Shown piece by piece: positions 5,320-12,016 of a stretch of DNA of 12,087 bases (its first letter is position 1; each line of letters opens with the position of its first letter). Made by a program: the position numbers and the translations under genes. This DNA comes from Lysobacteraceae bacterium. GTDB taxonomy: Bacteria > Pseudomonadota > Gammaproteobacteria > Xanthomonadales > Xanthomonadaceae. The notes under the pieces were generated by a model. That model did not search any database, was not told the DNA's origin, and saw only the letters and a program-made list of their open reading frames with translations. The stretch spans positions 1 to 12,087 of the forward strand of contig SEHC01000069.1 in the NCBI GenBank assembly GCA_004173415.1. Reading direction: 5' to 3'.

Positions 5320-6653
5320 CGCGGTTTCTCCAGCAGTTCGTCCGGGTCCTCGAGGCCGACGTTGCTCGAGGCCGCCTCGTAGACCTCGCGGTCCAGCAGG
5401 CCGGTTTCCTTGGCCACCAGCACCGGCACCAGCATCTGCCCGGTGACGTTGGTCATGGTCCGCATCATGTCGAGGATGCGGTCGATCGCGTACAGGTAGC
5501 CGATCGCCTCCAGCGGCAGGTTGGCCGCGCTGAGCACCACGGTGGCCATCACCACCGCGGTCCCCGGCACGCCGGCGGTGCCGAAGCTGCCCAGCACCGA
5601 CGCGATCAGGATCACCAGGTACTGTTCCGGGCTCAGCGGAACGCCGGTGTACTGGGCGATGAACACCGCGCACAGCGCCGGATAGATCGCGCCGCAACCG
5701 TCCATCTTGATGCTGGCGCCAAGCGGCACGGCGAACGAGGCATAGTCCTTGTTGACGCCCAGGTTGTGGGTGATCGAGCGCATCGCCACCGGCATCGAGG
5801 CGAAGCTGGAGGAACTGACGAAGGCCACCTGCATGCCCGGCGCCGCGCCGCGGAAGAACTTCAGCGGGTTGAGCCCGTGCGACAGCAGCAAGCCGCTGTA
5901 GACCACCACGATGTGGAAGGCGCAGGCCACGTACAACGCCAGCACGAAGTTGCCCAGCGGCAGCAGCTTCTCGAAACCGTAACTGCCAACCAGCCCGGCG
6001 ATCAGGCCGAAGGTGCCGATCGGTGTGGTCTCCAGTACGAAGCGGGTCACCTGGATCATGATCTCGCTCATCTGGCCCACGACCTTCCGGGCCTCGGCGA
6101 CCTTCGCACCGAGCTTGACCATCGCGAAGCCGAGCAGGCCGGCGAAGAAGATCACCGGCAGGATCGAGCCCCGACCGGCCGCGAGCACGGTTTCGCCGGC
6201 AGCATTGACCCGGGTGCCGATCCCGGTCAGCGCATGGAACGGGTTGGCCGGCACCACGTCCAGCAGCACCTTGATCGGGCTGGGCACCTCGCGCGGCGTC
6301 CACGCCGAGTCCACCTGCAGCGCAAGGTTGCCGGTACCGGGTTGCAGGATGGTGCCGGCGGCCAGCCCCACGCACACCGCCAGCGCGGCGGTCACCAGGA
6401 ACCAGAGGAAGGTGCGCCCGCCCAGCGCGGCCACCGACTTCTGTCCATGCAGCGACGAGATCGCATTGATCACCGCGAAGAACACCAGCGGCACCGCGAT
6501 CATCTTGATCAGGGTCACGTACAGGTCGCCCAGTGGACCGAACCAGGTCTCCGCCGAAGGCCCGAATGCCCATCCCGCCAGCGCGCCCAGCACGAAGCCG
6601 GCAAGCACGCGTTGCCAGAACGGAATCCTGAACCAGGCGGCGACCAGCTTCAT
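5316..6653 (-). CDS. Dicarboxylate/amino acid:cation symporter (DAACS, GltP/GltT family)
   Basis: This inner-membrane secondary transporter has 445 residues, full family length. HP1 carries SSSSFASMP (280-288). TM7 carries IKMDGCGAIYP (315-325) in place of the usual NMDGT. HP2 carries SFGTAGVPGT (356-365). TM8 is DRILDMMRTMTNVTGQ (391-406). Asp395 and Arg398 correspond to GltPh D394 and R397, which bind the substrate amino group and side-chain carboxylate, so glutamate or aspartate is a likelier substrate than C4-dicarboxylates. The sodium-site residues are altered (Lys316 for Asn310, Gln406 for Asp405), so the coupling ion is uncertain. The ATG at 6653 starts MKLVAAWFRIPFWQRV; an ATG at 6668 would add five residues and has no ribosome site. 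The gene is coupled to the downstream GNAT gene and divergent from the phosphatase. Confidence 0.9.
   Translation of the reverse strand: MKLVAAWFRIPFWQRVLAGFVLGALAGWAFGPSAETWFGPLGDLYVTLIKMIAVPLVFFAVINAISSLHGQKSVAALGGRTFLWFLVTAALAVCVGLAAGTILQPGTGNLALQVDSAWTPREVPSPIKVLLDVVPANPFHALTGIGTRVNAAGETVLAAGRGSILPVIFFAGLLGFAMVKLGAKVAEARKVVGQMSEIMIQVTRFVLETTPIGTFGLIAGLVGSYGFEKLLPLGNFVLALYVACAFHIVVVYSGLLLSHGLNPLKFFRGAAPGMQVAFVSSSSFASMPVAMRSITHNLGVNKDYASFAVPLGASIKMDGCGAIYPALCAVFIAQYTGVPLSPEQYLVILIASVLGSFGTAGVPGTAVVMATVVLSAANLPLEAIGYLYAIDRILDMMRTMTNVTGQMLVPVLVAKETGLLDREVYEAASSNVGLEDPDELLEKPR
5328..5331 (-). promoter_or_regulatory. Shine-Dalgarno deciding the TTG start of the GNAT gene
   Basis: GGAG on the minus strand lies 8 nt before TTG (5319), within the symporter's final codons. 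The spacing is the same as at the gor junction. It favours TTG over the internal GTG at 5301. Confidence 0.65.
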
Positions 6654-6725
6654 GCAATCAACCCGCATCGAAAAGTGCGCTTGAAGATAGCCCAGCAGGG
6701 GTCGTGGCGCGACGGCAACGCTGGA

Positions 6726-6766
6726 ATGACCGGTGTCATCGTCAGGACACTGCGGTCAGTCATAAT
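6726..6766 (+). promoter_or_regulatory. Candidate promoter and operator of the alkaline phosphatase gene
   Basis: -35 TCGTCA (6739-6744, 4/6) and -10 CATAAT (6761-6766, 5/6) are separated by 16 bp, predicting a start near 6773. A perfect inverted repeat ATGAC-CGGT-GTCAT (6726-6739) abuts the -35. This position rules out translation starts upstream of 6773 and supports ATG at 6782 or 6794. The regulator is unknown. Confidence 0.5.
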
Positions 6767-6793
6767 TATCGATTGCCCTGCATGGAACCCGTG

Positions 6794-8500
6794 ATGCGCC
6801 GATTGTTGCCTGCACTCCCCTGCCTTGCCGTGACCCTGCTTGCCGCCTGCGCAGCGACGCCTTCCCGGCAATCCGCACCGACCGCGGCCCACGCCAATGC
6901 GATCCACGTCAGCACGACCCAGGTGGCCCATCCAGCCGGCGAAACCCCCGAATGGTGGTATCGCAATGGCGCGGCCCGCGCCGCCGGCAACGGAGCGATG
7001 GGCGGGCGGGCGAAGAACGTGATCCTGTTCCTGGGCGACGGCATGAGCCTGACCACCGTGGCCGCCGCGCGGATCCTCGAAGGCCAGCGCAAGGGCGGCC
7101 CCGGCGAGGAGAACCAGTTGTCCTGGGAAGGCTTTCCCAGCACCGCGCTGAGCAAGACCTACAACACCGATTCGCAGACCCCCGATTCGGCCGGCACCAT
7201 GACCGCGATCGCCGCCGGGGTGAAGACCCACATGGGCGCCATCGGGGTGGCCGCGGGTGTCAGGAACGATTGCGCCGGCAGCCTGCAGCGCCCGTTGTTG
7301 AGCTGGCTGCAACTGGCCGACAGCGCCGGACTGGCGACCGGCATCGTCAGCACCGCGCGGCTGACCCATGCCACCCCCGCGGCCACTTATGCGAACGTCC
7401 CGAACCGCAACTGGGAAAACGACGCGGACCTGCCGGCGGACGCAGTCGCCGAAGGATGCGTCGACATCGCCCGGCAGCTGCTCTCCAGCTCGCGTTTCGG
7501 CCGCGGCCCGATCGTCGCCCTGGGTGGGGGCCGTCGCGAGTTCCTGCCCGCCTTGCAACGCGACCCCGAATACGACGACAAGGTCGGCCAGCGCCTCGAT
7601 AGCCGCGACCTGATCGGCGAATGGCGCAGCGCCCATCAGGGCGGCGCCTATGTCTGGAACAGCGGACAGCTGGCCGCTGCGGCCCAGGCGCCGTCGTTGC
7701 TCGGCCTTTTCGAGCACGACCACATGCAGTACGAACACGACCGCAATCGATCGGCCGAGGGCGACCCCAGCCTGACCGAGATGACCCTGGCCGCGATCAA
7801 GACCCTGTCCCGGAACCCGCAGGGCTACGTGCTGATGGTGGAAAGCGGCCGCATCGACCATGCCAACCACGACGGCAACGCCTACCGCGCCCTCGACGAG
7901 ACCATCTCGCTTTCCGATGCCGTGCGCGCGGCGGTCTCGGCCACCTCGGAGGAGGACACGCTGATCATCGTCACCGCCGATCATTCGCACACCCTGAACC
8001 TGGTCGGTTACCCGGTGCGGGGCAATCCCATCCTCGGCAAGGTCCGCGGCCAGGGTGGCGAGGAAGACATCCCCGGCGACCTGGCCCGCGATGCGACCGG
8101 CAGGGTGTTCACCACGCTGGTCTACGCAAATGGCCCGGGCAACACGGGTGCCAGCAACCAGCAAGCGGAGGGACCGAAGAAGTTCGAGCACGCCCCCAGC
8201 AGCTATGAACCGGTCGCAGGAAGGCCCGACCTGAGCCAGGTCGATACCGAGCATCCCGACTACCTGCAGGAATCGCTGGTGCCGTTGAAGGACGAATCAC
8301 ACGGCGGCGACGATGTCGGCATCTGGGCGCGAGGGCCGGGCAGCGAGGCAGTTCGGGGCACGGTGGAGCAGAACACGATCTACCACTTCATCGTCCAGGC
8401 CACGCCCAGGCTGCGCCAGGCGCTGTGTGCCGCCGGCACCTGCGATGCGCAGGGCGTCCCGGTGGACTTGCCCAGGCCGGCGGATTTCGAGCGCAAGTAG
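6794..8500 (+). CDS. Lipoprotein alkaline phosphatase, PhoA superfamily
   Basis: This 568-residue phosphomonoesterase is exported and lipid-anchored: MRRLLPALPCLAVTLLAAC gives a basic n-region, a hydrophobic core and lipobox LAAC with Cys19. The active site follows the alkaline phosphatase order: Asp82 in FLGDGMS, the nucleophile Ser132 in TPDSAGTMTA, zinc ligands Asp355 and His359 in RIDHANHDG, Asp396/His397 in TADHSHT, and His503 in ESHGG. RIDHANHDG carries His where E. coli PhoA has Lys328, as in animal enzymes. The last 30 residues include a Cys pair (CAAGTC) that may form a disulfide. ATG at 6794 is preferred: GGA is 7 nt upstream and the signal peptide begins properly; ATG at 6782 adds MEPV. 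It probably releases phosphate at the cell envelope. It is convergent with hemJ. Confidence 0.92.
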   Translation: MRRLLPALPCLAVTLLAACAATPSRQSAPTAAHANAIHVSTTQVAHPAGETPEWWYRNGAARAAGNGAMGGRAKNVILFLGDGMSLTTVAAARILEGQRKGGPGEENQLSWEGFPSTALSKTYNTDSQTPDSAGTMTAIAAGVKTHMGAIGVAAGVRNDCAGSLQRPLLSWLQLADSAGLATGIVSTARLTHATPAATYANVPNRNWENDADLPADAVAEGCVDIARQLLSSSRFGRGPIVALGGGRREFLPALQRDPEYDDKVGQRLDSRDLIGEWRSAHQGGAYVWNSGQLAAAAQAPSLLGLFEHDHMQYEHDRNRSAEGDPSLTEMTLAAIKTLSRNPQGYVLMVESGRIDHANHDGNAYRALDETISLSDAVRAAVSATSEEDTLIIVTADHSHTLNLVGYPVRGNPILGKVRGQGGEEDIPGDLARDATGRVFTTLVYANGPGNTGASNQQAEGPKKFEHAPSSYEPVAGRPDLSQVDTEHPDYLQESLVPLKDESHGGDDVGIWARGPGSEAVRGTVEQNTIYHFIVQATPRLRQALCAAGTCDAQGVPVDLPRPADFERK

Positions 8501-8545
8501 CGGCCCGCCGATCCGTCAGCGGACGGGAATAGGCAATCACCCCGG

Positions 8546-8572
8546 CCGCTGCGGGATGACTACCCGCAGCGG
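8546..8572. terminator. Perfect hairpin between convergent genes (T-less terminator candidate)
   Basis: CCGCTGCGGG (8546-8555) pairs with CCCGCAGCGG (8563-8572) around a 7 nt loop. It lies one base beyond the hemJ stop and 45 nt past the phosphatase stop. Neither strand has a T-run, so it may be a transcript 3'-end stabiliser or a Rho-associated end rather than a classic terminator. A weaker CCGTC-AGCG-GACGG hairpin precedes it (8513-8526). Confidence 0.5.
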
Positions 8573-8573
8573 A

Positions 8574-9020
8574 TCAGAATGGCTTGGCCAGCACCAGGTA
8601 GACCACCGCCACCAGCACCAGCACCGGGACTTCGTTGAACCAGCGAAGGGCCTTCGAAGAAGGCAGCGACCGGCCCTCGCCCACGCCCTTGAGCCAGCGT
8701 CCGGCAACGATGAAATAGGCCAGCAGCAGCACGACCAGCGCGAGCTTGGCGTGCATCCAGCCGGTTCCCGGCGCGACCATGGTCTGGAAATCCGGCAGGA
8801 ACCGGTAGCCGAACCACAGCAGCAGGCCCAGGACCACCGCCAGCCCGAACATGCCATGACCGAAGCGGTACAGCTTGCGACCCATCAGCAACAGCCGCGC
8901 CTGCACCTCGGGCTGGCTGCGGGTCTCGGTGAGGTTGACCAGGATCCGCGGCAGGTAGAACACGCTCGCCATCCACGCGATGACGAAGACGAGGTGTGCG
9001 GTCTTGACCCAGAAGTACAT
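8574..9020 (-). CDS. hemJ: HemJ/CopD-family membrane protein, probable protoporphyrinogen IX oxidase
   Basis: This 148-residue membrane protein of the UPF0093/HemJ family oxidises protoporphyrinogen IX to protoporphyrin IX in haem synthesis, in bacteria lacking HemG and HemY. Four hydrophobic helices lie at about 3-24, 57-77, 87-107 and 130-147. The family marks are His9 in VKTAHLVFVIAWMASVFYLP (5-24) and W88-MHAKLAL with His90 and Lys92; HemJ needs the conserved His and Lys. Annotation pipelines often label it simply 'CopD family'. ATG at 9020 has GGAG 8 nt upstream. That ribosome site is the downstream arm of a perfect inverted repeat, a possible control of translation. It is divergent from the methyltransferase and convergent with the phosphatase. 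Its specific role is inferred from family marks, since HemJ and other CopD-like proteins share the fold. Confidence 0.82.
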   Translation of the reverse strand: MYFWVKTAHLVFVIAWMASVFYLPRILVNLTETRSQPEVQARLLLMGRKLYRFGHGMFGLAVVLGLLLWFGYRFLPDFQTMVAPGTGWMHAKLALVVLLLAYFIVAGRWLKGVGEGRSLPSSKALRWFNEVPVLVLVAVVYLVLAKPF

Positions 9021-9026
9021 GCGCTT

Positions 9027-9060
9027 TGCTCCGTTTGGCTGACAATAGGATAACGGAGCA
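9027..9060. promoter_or_regulatory. Inverted repeat enclosing the hemJ ribosome binding site
   Basis: TGCTCCGTT (9027-9035) and AACGGAGCA (9052-9060) are perfect 9 bp inverted arms with a 16 bp spacer. In hemJ mRNA the proximal arm contains the Shine-Dalgarno GGAG and would be paired with CUCC upstream. If transcription begins inside the spacer, where weak -10-like TATCCT and TATTGT occur, the repeat would instead be a DNA operator. Confidence 0.55.
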
Positions 9061-9122
9061 CGCAGTGGCACAGCCGGTCGGCCCGCGGATGCACCGCCTC
9101 CCTTCGATGGAACCCGACACGC

Positions 9123-9716
9123 ATGAGCAAGCAATACGACCAGGCCTACTTCGCGCACTGGTATGGCAAGGGCGAAATTGGCGGCCCGCAGCGACTGGCG
9201 CGCAAGGTCGCCCTGGCGGTGGCCTGTGCCGAGTACTACCTGGAGCGCCCGATCCGCAGCGTGCTGGACATCGGCTGCGGCGAAGGAGCCTGGCGCGCGC
9301 CGTTGCTGAAGCTGCGGCCGAAGCTGCGCTACCTGGGGTTCGACAGCAGCGAGTTCGCGATCTCCCGGCATGGCCCGCGCCGCAACCTGCATTTCGCCCG
9401 CTTCGGCGATTTCGCCCAGTTGCGGCCCTGTCCGCCGGTCGACCTGCTGGTCTGCGCGGACGTGTTGCACTACCTGCCCTCGCGCGAGTTGCAGCGTGGC
9501 CTGCCGGGACTGGCGGAATTGTGCGGCGGGGTCGCGTTCCTGGAGGCCTTCACCCGCGAAGATGAATACGAAGGCGACCAGGTCGGCTTCCAGCCCCGCA
9601 GCGCGGCCTGGTACCGCAAGCAGTTCAACGGCCTGGGCCTGCGCTCGGTCGGTTCGCACTGCTGGCTGTCGCCGGCGCTGGACGGGCAGCTGGCCGCGCT
9701 TGAAATGGGCGCCTGA
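9123..9716 (+). CDS. Class I SAM-dependent methyltransferase, substrate unknown
   Basis: This 197-residue cytoplasmic Rossmann methyltransferase has motif I VLDIGCGEG at 47-55, the ribose-binding acidic residue Asp74 in LGFDSSEF, and a motif IV-like DLLVCADVLHYLP at 107-119. The C-terminal third (AWYRKQFNGLGLRSVGSHCW) is a variable region that would form the substrate side and does not identify an acceptor. ATG at 9123 is the only reasonable start; GGA lies a little far upstream (about 11 nt). It is divergent from hemJ with about 100 bp between them, and phaZ follows 68 bp later in the same direction with no terminator seen. Its association with either neighbour's function is unclear. The family is certain; the function is not known. 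Confidence 0.88.
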   Translation: MSKQYDQAYFAHWYGKGEIGGPQRLARKVALAVACAEYYLERPIRSVLDIGCGEGAWRAPLLKLRPKLRYLGFDSSEFAISRHGPRRNLHFARFGDFAQLRPCPPVDLLVCADVLHYLPSRELQRGLPGLAELCGGVAFLEAFTREDEYEGDQVGFQPRSAAWYRKQFNGLGLRSVGSHCWLSPALDGQLAALEMGA

Positions 9717-9784
9717 AGCCCGGCCCGGCCAGCCCGCGATTAGGTTATGCTGCGCCGCAGCAGCCCGCAGGATCTCCGCACCCG

Positions 9785-11029
9785 ATGATGCTCTACCAAT
9801 GGCACGAACTGAGCCGCAACATGATGGCTCCGTGGATCCACCAGGCCGAAGCCAACGCCAGGCTTTTCTCCGATCCCAACAGCTGGCTCGCCAGCCTGCC
9901 CGGCGCCGACCGCGTCGCCGCCGGCAACGAACTGGTCCATCGCCTGGGCAAAGACTACGAGAAACCGCCGTGGGACATCCACCAGGTGCTGGTCAACGGC
10001 GCCAAGGTGCCGGTGGTGGAGCAGGAGATCCTCGCCACCCCGTTCTGCCGCCTGCTGCGCTTCAAGCGCTACACCGATGAACCCGGCAGCATCGCGGCGA
10101 TGAAGAAGGAACCGGCGGTGCTGGTGGTCGCGCCGCTGTCCGGCCACCACGCCACGCTGCTGCGCGACACCGTGCGCACCCTGCTGCAGGACCACAAGGT
10201 CTACGTGACCGAATGGATCGACGCGCGCCTGGTGCCCAGCGACCAGGGCGAGTTCGGCCTGGACGACTACGTGGCCACCATCGAGGGCTTCATCCGCCAC
10301 ATCGGCGCCGAGCAGCTGCACGTGATCAGCGTCTGCCAGCCCACCGTGCCGGTGCTGGCCGCGGTCTCGCTGATGGCCGCGCGCGGCGAGCCCACGCCGC
10401 GCTCGCTGGTGATGATGGGTGGGCCGATCGATGCACGCCGCAGCCCCACCCAGGTCAACGACCTGGCCACGCGCAACCCGCTGTCCTGGTTCGAGAACCA
10501 TGTCATCCACACGGTCCCGGCCGCGTACCCGGGCCGCGGCCGCAAGGTGTATCCCGGCTTCCTGCAGCACGCCGGCTTCATCGCCATGAATCCCAGCCGC
10601 CATTTCATGTCGCACTGGGATTTCTATTCGGACCTGGTCAAGGGCGACCTGGAAGACGCCGATTCACACCGCAAGTTCTATGACGAATACAACGCCGTGC
10701 TCGACATGCCGGCCGGCTACTACCTGGACACCATCCGCACAGTGTTCCAGGAATTCCTGCTGCCGCGCCTGCAGTGGAAGGTCAAGGGCGAGCTGGTGAA
10801 CCCGGCGGCCATCAGGAAGACCGCGCTGCTCAGCATCGAGGGCGAACTGGACGACATCTCCGGCCTCGGCCAGACCGCCGCCGCGCACGACCTGTGCACC
10901 GGCATCCCCAAAGCCAGGCACCAGCACATCACGGTGAAAGGTGCCGGCCACTACGGCATCTTCAGCGGCCGCCGCTGGCGCGAGGTGGTGTATCCGGACG
11001 TGCGCGACTTCATCTCCAAGTACGCCTGA
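9785..11029 (+). CDS. phaZ: Intracellular polyhydroxybutyrate depolymerase
   Basis: This 414-residue PhaZ-type depolymerase mobilises intracellular PHB granules by thiolysis or hydrolysis. The alpha/beta-hydrolase triad is Cys184 in ISVCQPTVPV, Asp356 in IEGELDDISG and His389 in KGAGHYGIF. Counted from the second ATG (9788) these fall at 183, 355 and 388, the numbers I recall for Cupriavidus necator PhaZa1, so MLYQWHEL from 9788 may be the true N-terminus. There is no signal peptide, as expected for a cytoplasmic granule-bound enzyme. AGGA (9769-9772) is rather distant from either ATG, and a small TGCTGC-GCC-GCAGCA hairpin lies just before it. No PHA synthase or phasin gene is adjacent. A strong terminator follows the stop. 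The presence of phaZ implies the organism makes or made PHB. Confidence 0.95.
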   Translation: MMLYQWHELSRNMMAPWIHQAEANARLFSDPNSWLASLPGADRVAAGNELVHRLGKDYEKPPWDIHQVLVNGAKVPVVEQEILATPFCRLLRFKRYTDEPGSIAAMKKEPAVLVVAPLSGHHATLLRDTVRTLLQDHKVYVTEWIDARLVPSDQGEFGLDDYVATIEGFIRHIGAEQLHVISVCQPTVPVLAAVSLMAARGEPTPRSLVMMGGPIDARRSPTQVNDLATRNPLSWFENHVIHTVPAAYPGRGRKVYPGFLQHAGFIAMNPSRHFMSHWDFYSDLVKGDLEDADSHRKFYDEYNAVLDMPAGYYLDTIRTVFQEFLLPRLQWKVKGELVNPAAIRKTALLSIEGELDDISGLGQTAAAHDLCTGIPKARHQHITVKGAGHYGIFSGRRWREVVYPDVRDFISKYA

Positions 11030-11032
11030 AGA

Positions 11033-11058
11033 AAAACCCCGCCAACCGGCGGGGTTTT
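11033..11058. terminator. Bidirectional intrinsic terminator between phaZ and the sensor gene
   Basis: AAAACCCCGCC (11033-11043) and GGCGGGGTTTT (11048-11058) form a perfect 11 bp stem with a 4 nt loop. The T-run follows the hairpin on both strands, the longer one on the minus strand, so it serves both convergent genes. An alternative 7 bp pairing CGCCAAC/GTTGGCG (11040-11046 with 11061-11067) overlaps it. Confidence 0.93.
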
Positions 11059-11080
11059 CCGTTGGCGCGGCGAACCCGGA

Positions 11081-12016
11081 TCAGACCACCGGATTGCGCA
11101 CCAGCAGGTGCTTGGCCAGCAGCCCGTGCAGCTTACCGATGCCCTTGGCCAGGTGCAGGACGACGAAGAACAGCAGGAAACCGGCGACCAGCAGCAACGG
11201 CAGCTGCCACATCTGCACGTTGGTGGTGATGCCGTTGCCGGCGTCACCCAGGAACAGCCATCCGTTCGCATCGCTGCCCACCTGTGCGATTCCGGTCCAG
11301 ACCGCCAACGGGGCGGCGATGAAGGACAGGGACACGGCCAGACCGGTGACCGCCACGGTGAAGTAGGCGATGCCCAGCGGCAGCATCAGCAGGAAGTACA
11401 GCATCGCCGTCCAGGTGCGGGCATCAGTGAACATCTCCTTGATCCGTTCCAGCCAGCCCTTGCCACGCTGGGTGTAGAGCGGACGACGCGGCATGCGTTC
11501 GCCCAGCAGCACTTCCACGATGCGGCCCTCGACCAGCGACAGCACCCGGATCAGGCCCAGGAACAGCACCAGCAAGGGCACGCCGATGATCAGCACCAGC
11601 AGGCCCAGCGACAGGCTCACCCCGGTCGTGACCACGGTGAAATAGACGATGCCCGTGGCCAGCGACAGCAGCATGTAGAACAGCGCGCCGTAGGTGCGCG
11701 GGTCGACCAGCACGCCGAAGAACCTGCCGGGGAGCGACTTGCGCTTCGGCTGCGCCGGGGCGCGCAGTGCGCGATTCACGGTCACTTCGGTGTCGCGGTA
11801 GATATCGGCCACTTCCTCCGGCGCGCCGTAGCTGCTCGCGACCGAGGCGATCACCTCGGCTTCGCTCTTGCCGGATTGTTCGGCGAGCTCCGAGCGCAGG
11901 TATTCCTCCGCGTCGTAGAGGGCGTCCTGGATCATCGCCGGGTCGGCGCCCTTCAGCGCGGCATTCAACTGGTCCAGGTAGGCGGGAATGGTGGTGGGCA
12001 GGCCTTGGGCGTTCAT
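11081..12016 (-). CDS. HAAS-domain plus duplicated 'sensor' membrane protein
   Basis: This 311-residue protein has three parts. Residues 9-76 form a soluble helical HAAS/DUF1700-like domain (YLDQLNAALKG...DAEEYL...YGAPEEVADIYRD). Residues 100-172 and about 193-306 are two copies of a membrane 'sensor' unit. The copies are recognisable as DPRTYGALFYMLL...GIVYFTVVTTGVSLSL and DARTWTAMLYFLL...GIAYFTVAVTGLAVSL. The second copy has an extra polar loop of about 30 residues (244-272). Proteins of this type typically sit beside PadR regulators and are thought to take part in membrane stress signalling; no catalytic motif is present. ATG at 12016 overlaps the upstream gene's TGA (ATGA), with AGGGGG 8 nt upstream. 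The domain reading is from memory and fairly secure; the role is inferred. Confidence 0.8.
   Translation of the reverse strand: MNAQGLPTTIPAYLDQLNAALKGADPAMIQDALYDAEEYLRSELAEQSGKSEAEVIASVASSYGAPEEVADIYRDTEVTVNRALRAPAQPKRKSLPGRFFGVLVDPRTYGALFYMLLSLATGIVYFTVVTTGVSLSLGLLVLIIGVPLLVLFLGLIRVLSLVEGRIVEVLLGERMPRRPLYTQRGKGWLERIKEMFTDARTWTAMLYFLLMLPLGIAYFTVAVTGLAVSLSFIAAPLAVWTGIAQVGSDANGWLFLGDAGNGITTNVQMWQLPLLLVAGFLLFFVVLHLAKGIGKLHGLLAKHLLVRNPVV

Noticed and set aside
5320..6657. Upstream extension of the GNAT frame through the symporter gene, looking like a fusion
   Set aside because: The extension is the symporter read out of frame; the real start is the coupled TTG at 5319.
6731..6766. PhoB box before the phosphatase (TGTCAT and AGTCAT half-sites)
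   Set aside because: The half-sites are 24 bp apart, not 11 or 22 bp, and the intervening repeats do not match the CTGTCAT pattern.
6704..6793. GTG start at 6704 for the phosphatase
   Set aside because: It would place 30 hydrophilic residues before the lipoprotein signal and lies upstream of the best promoter.
5211..6794. 527-codon plus-strand frame opposite the symporter
   Set aside because: Its composition (His, Gln, Arg, Asp rich) is that of an antisense shadow, with no start signal or homology recognised.
6650..8254. 534-codon minus-strand frame opposite the phosphatase
   Set aside because: It is antisense to a gene with a complete active site, with no recognisable domain.
6782..9116. 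ATGGAACCCG shared just upstream of the phosphatase and methyltransferase starts
   Set aside because: A 10 bp match that differs in distance and frame relative to the starts; most likely similar ribosome sites or coincidence.
9748..9762. TGCTGC-GCC-GCAGCA hairpin before phaZ as a riboswitch or attenuator
   Set aside because: It has only a 6 bp stem with a 3 nt loop, no T-run and no second structure; common by chance at this GC content.
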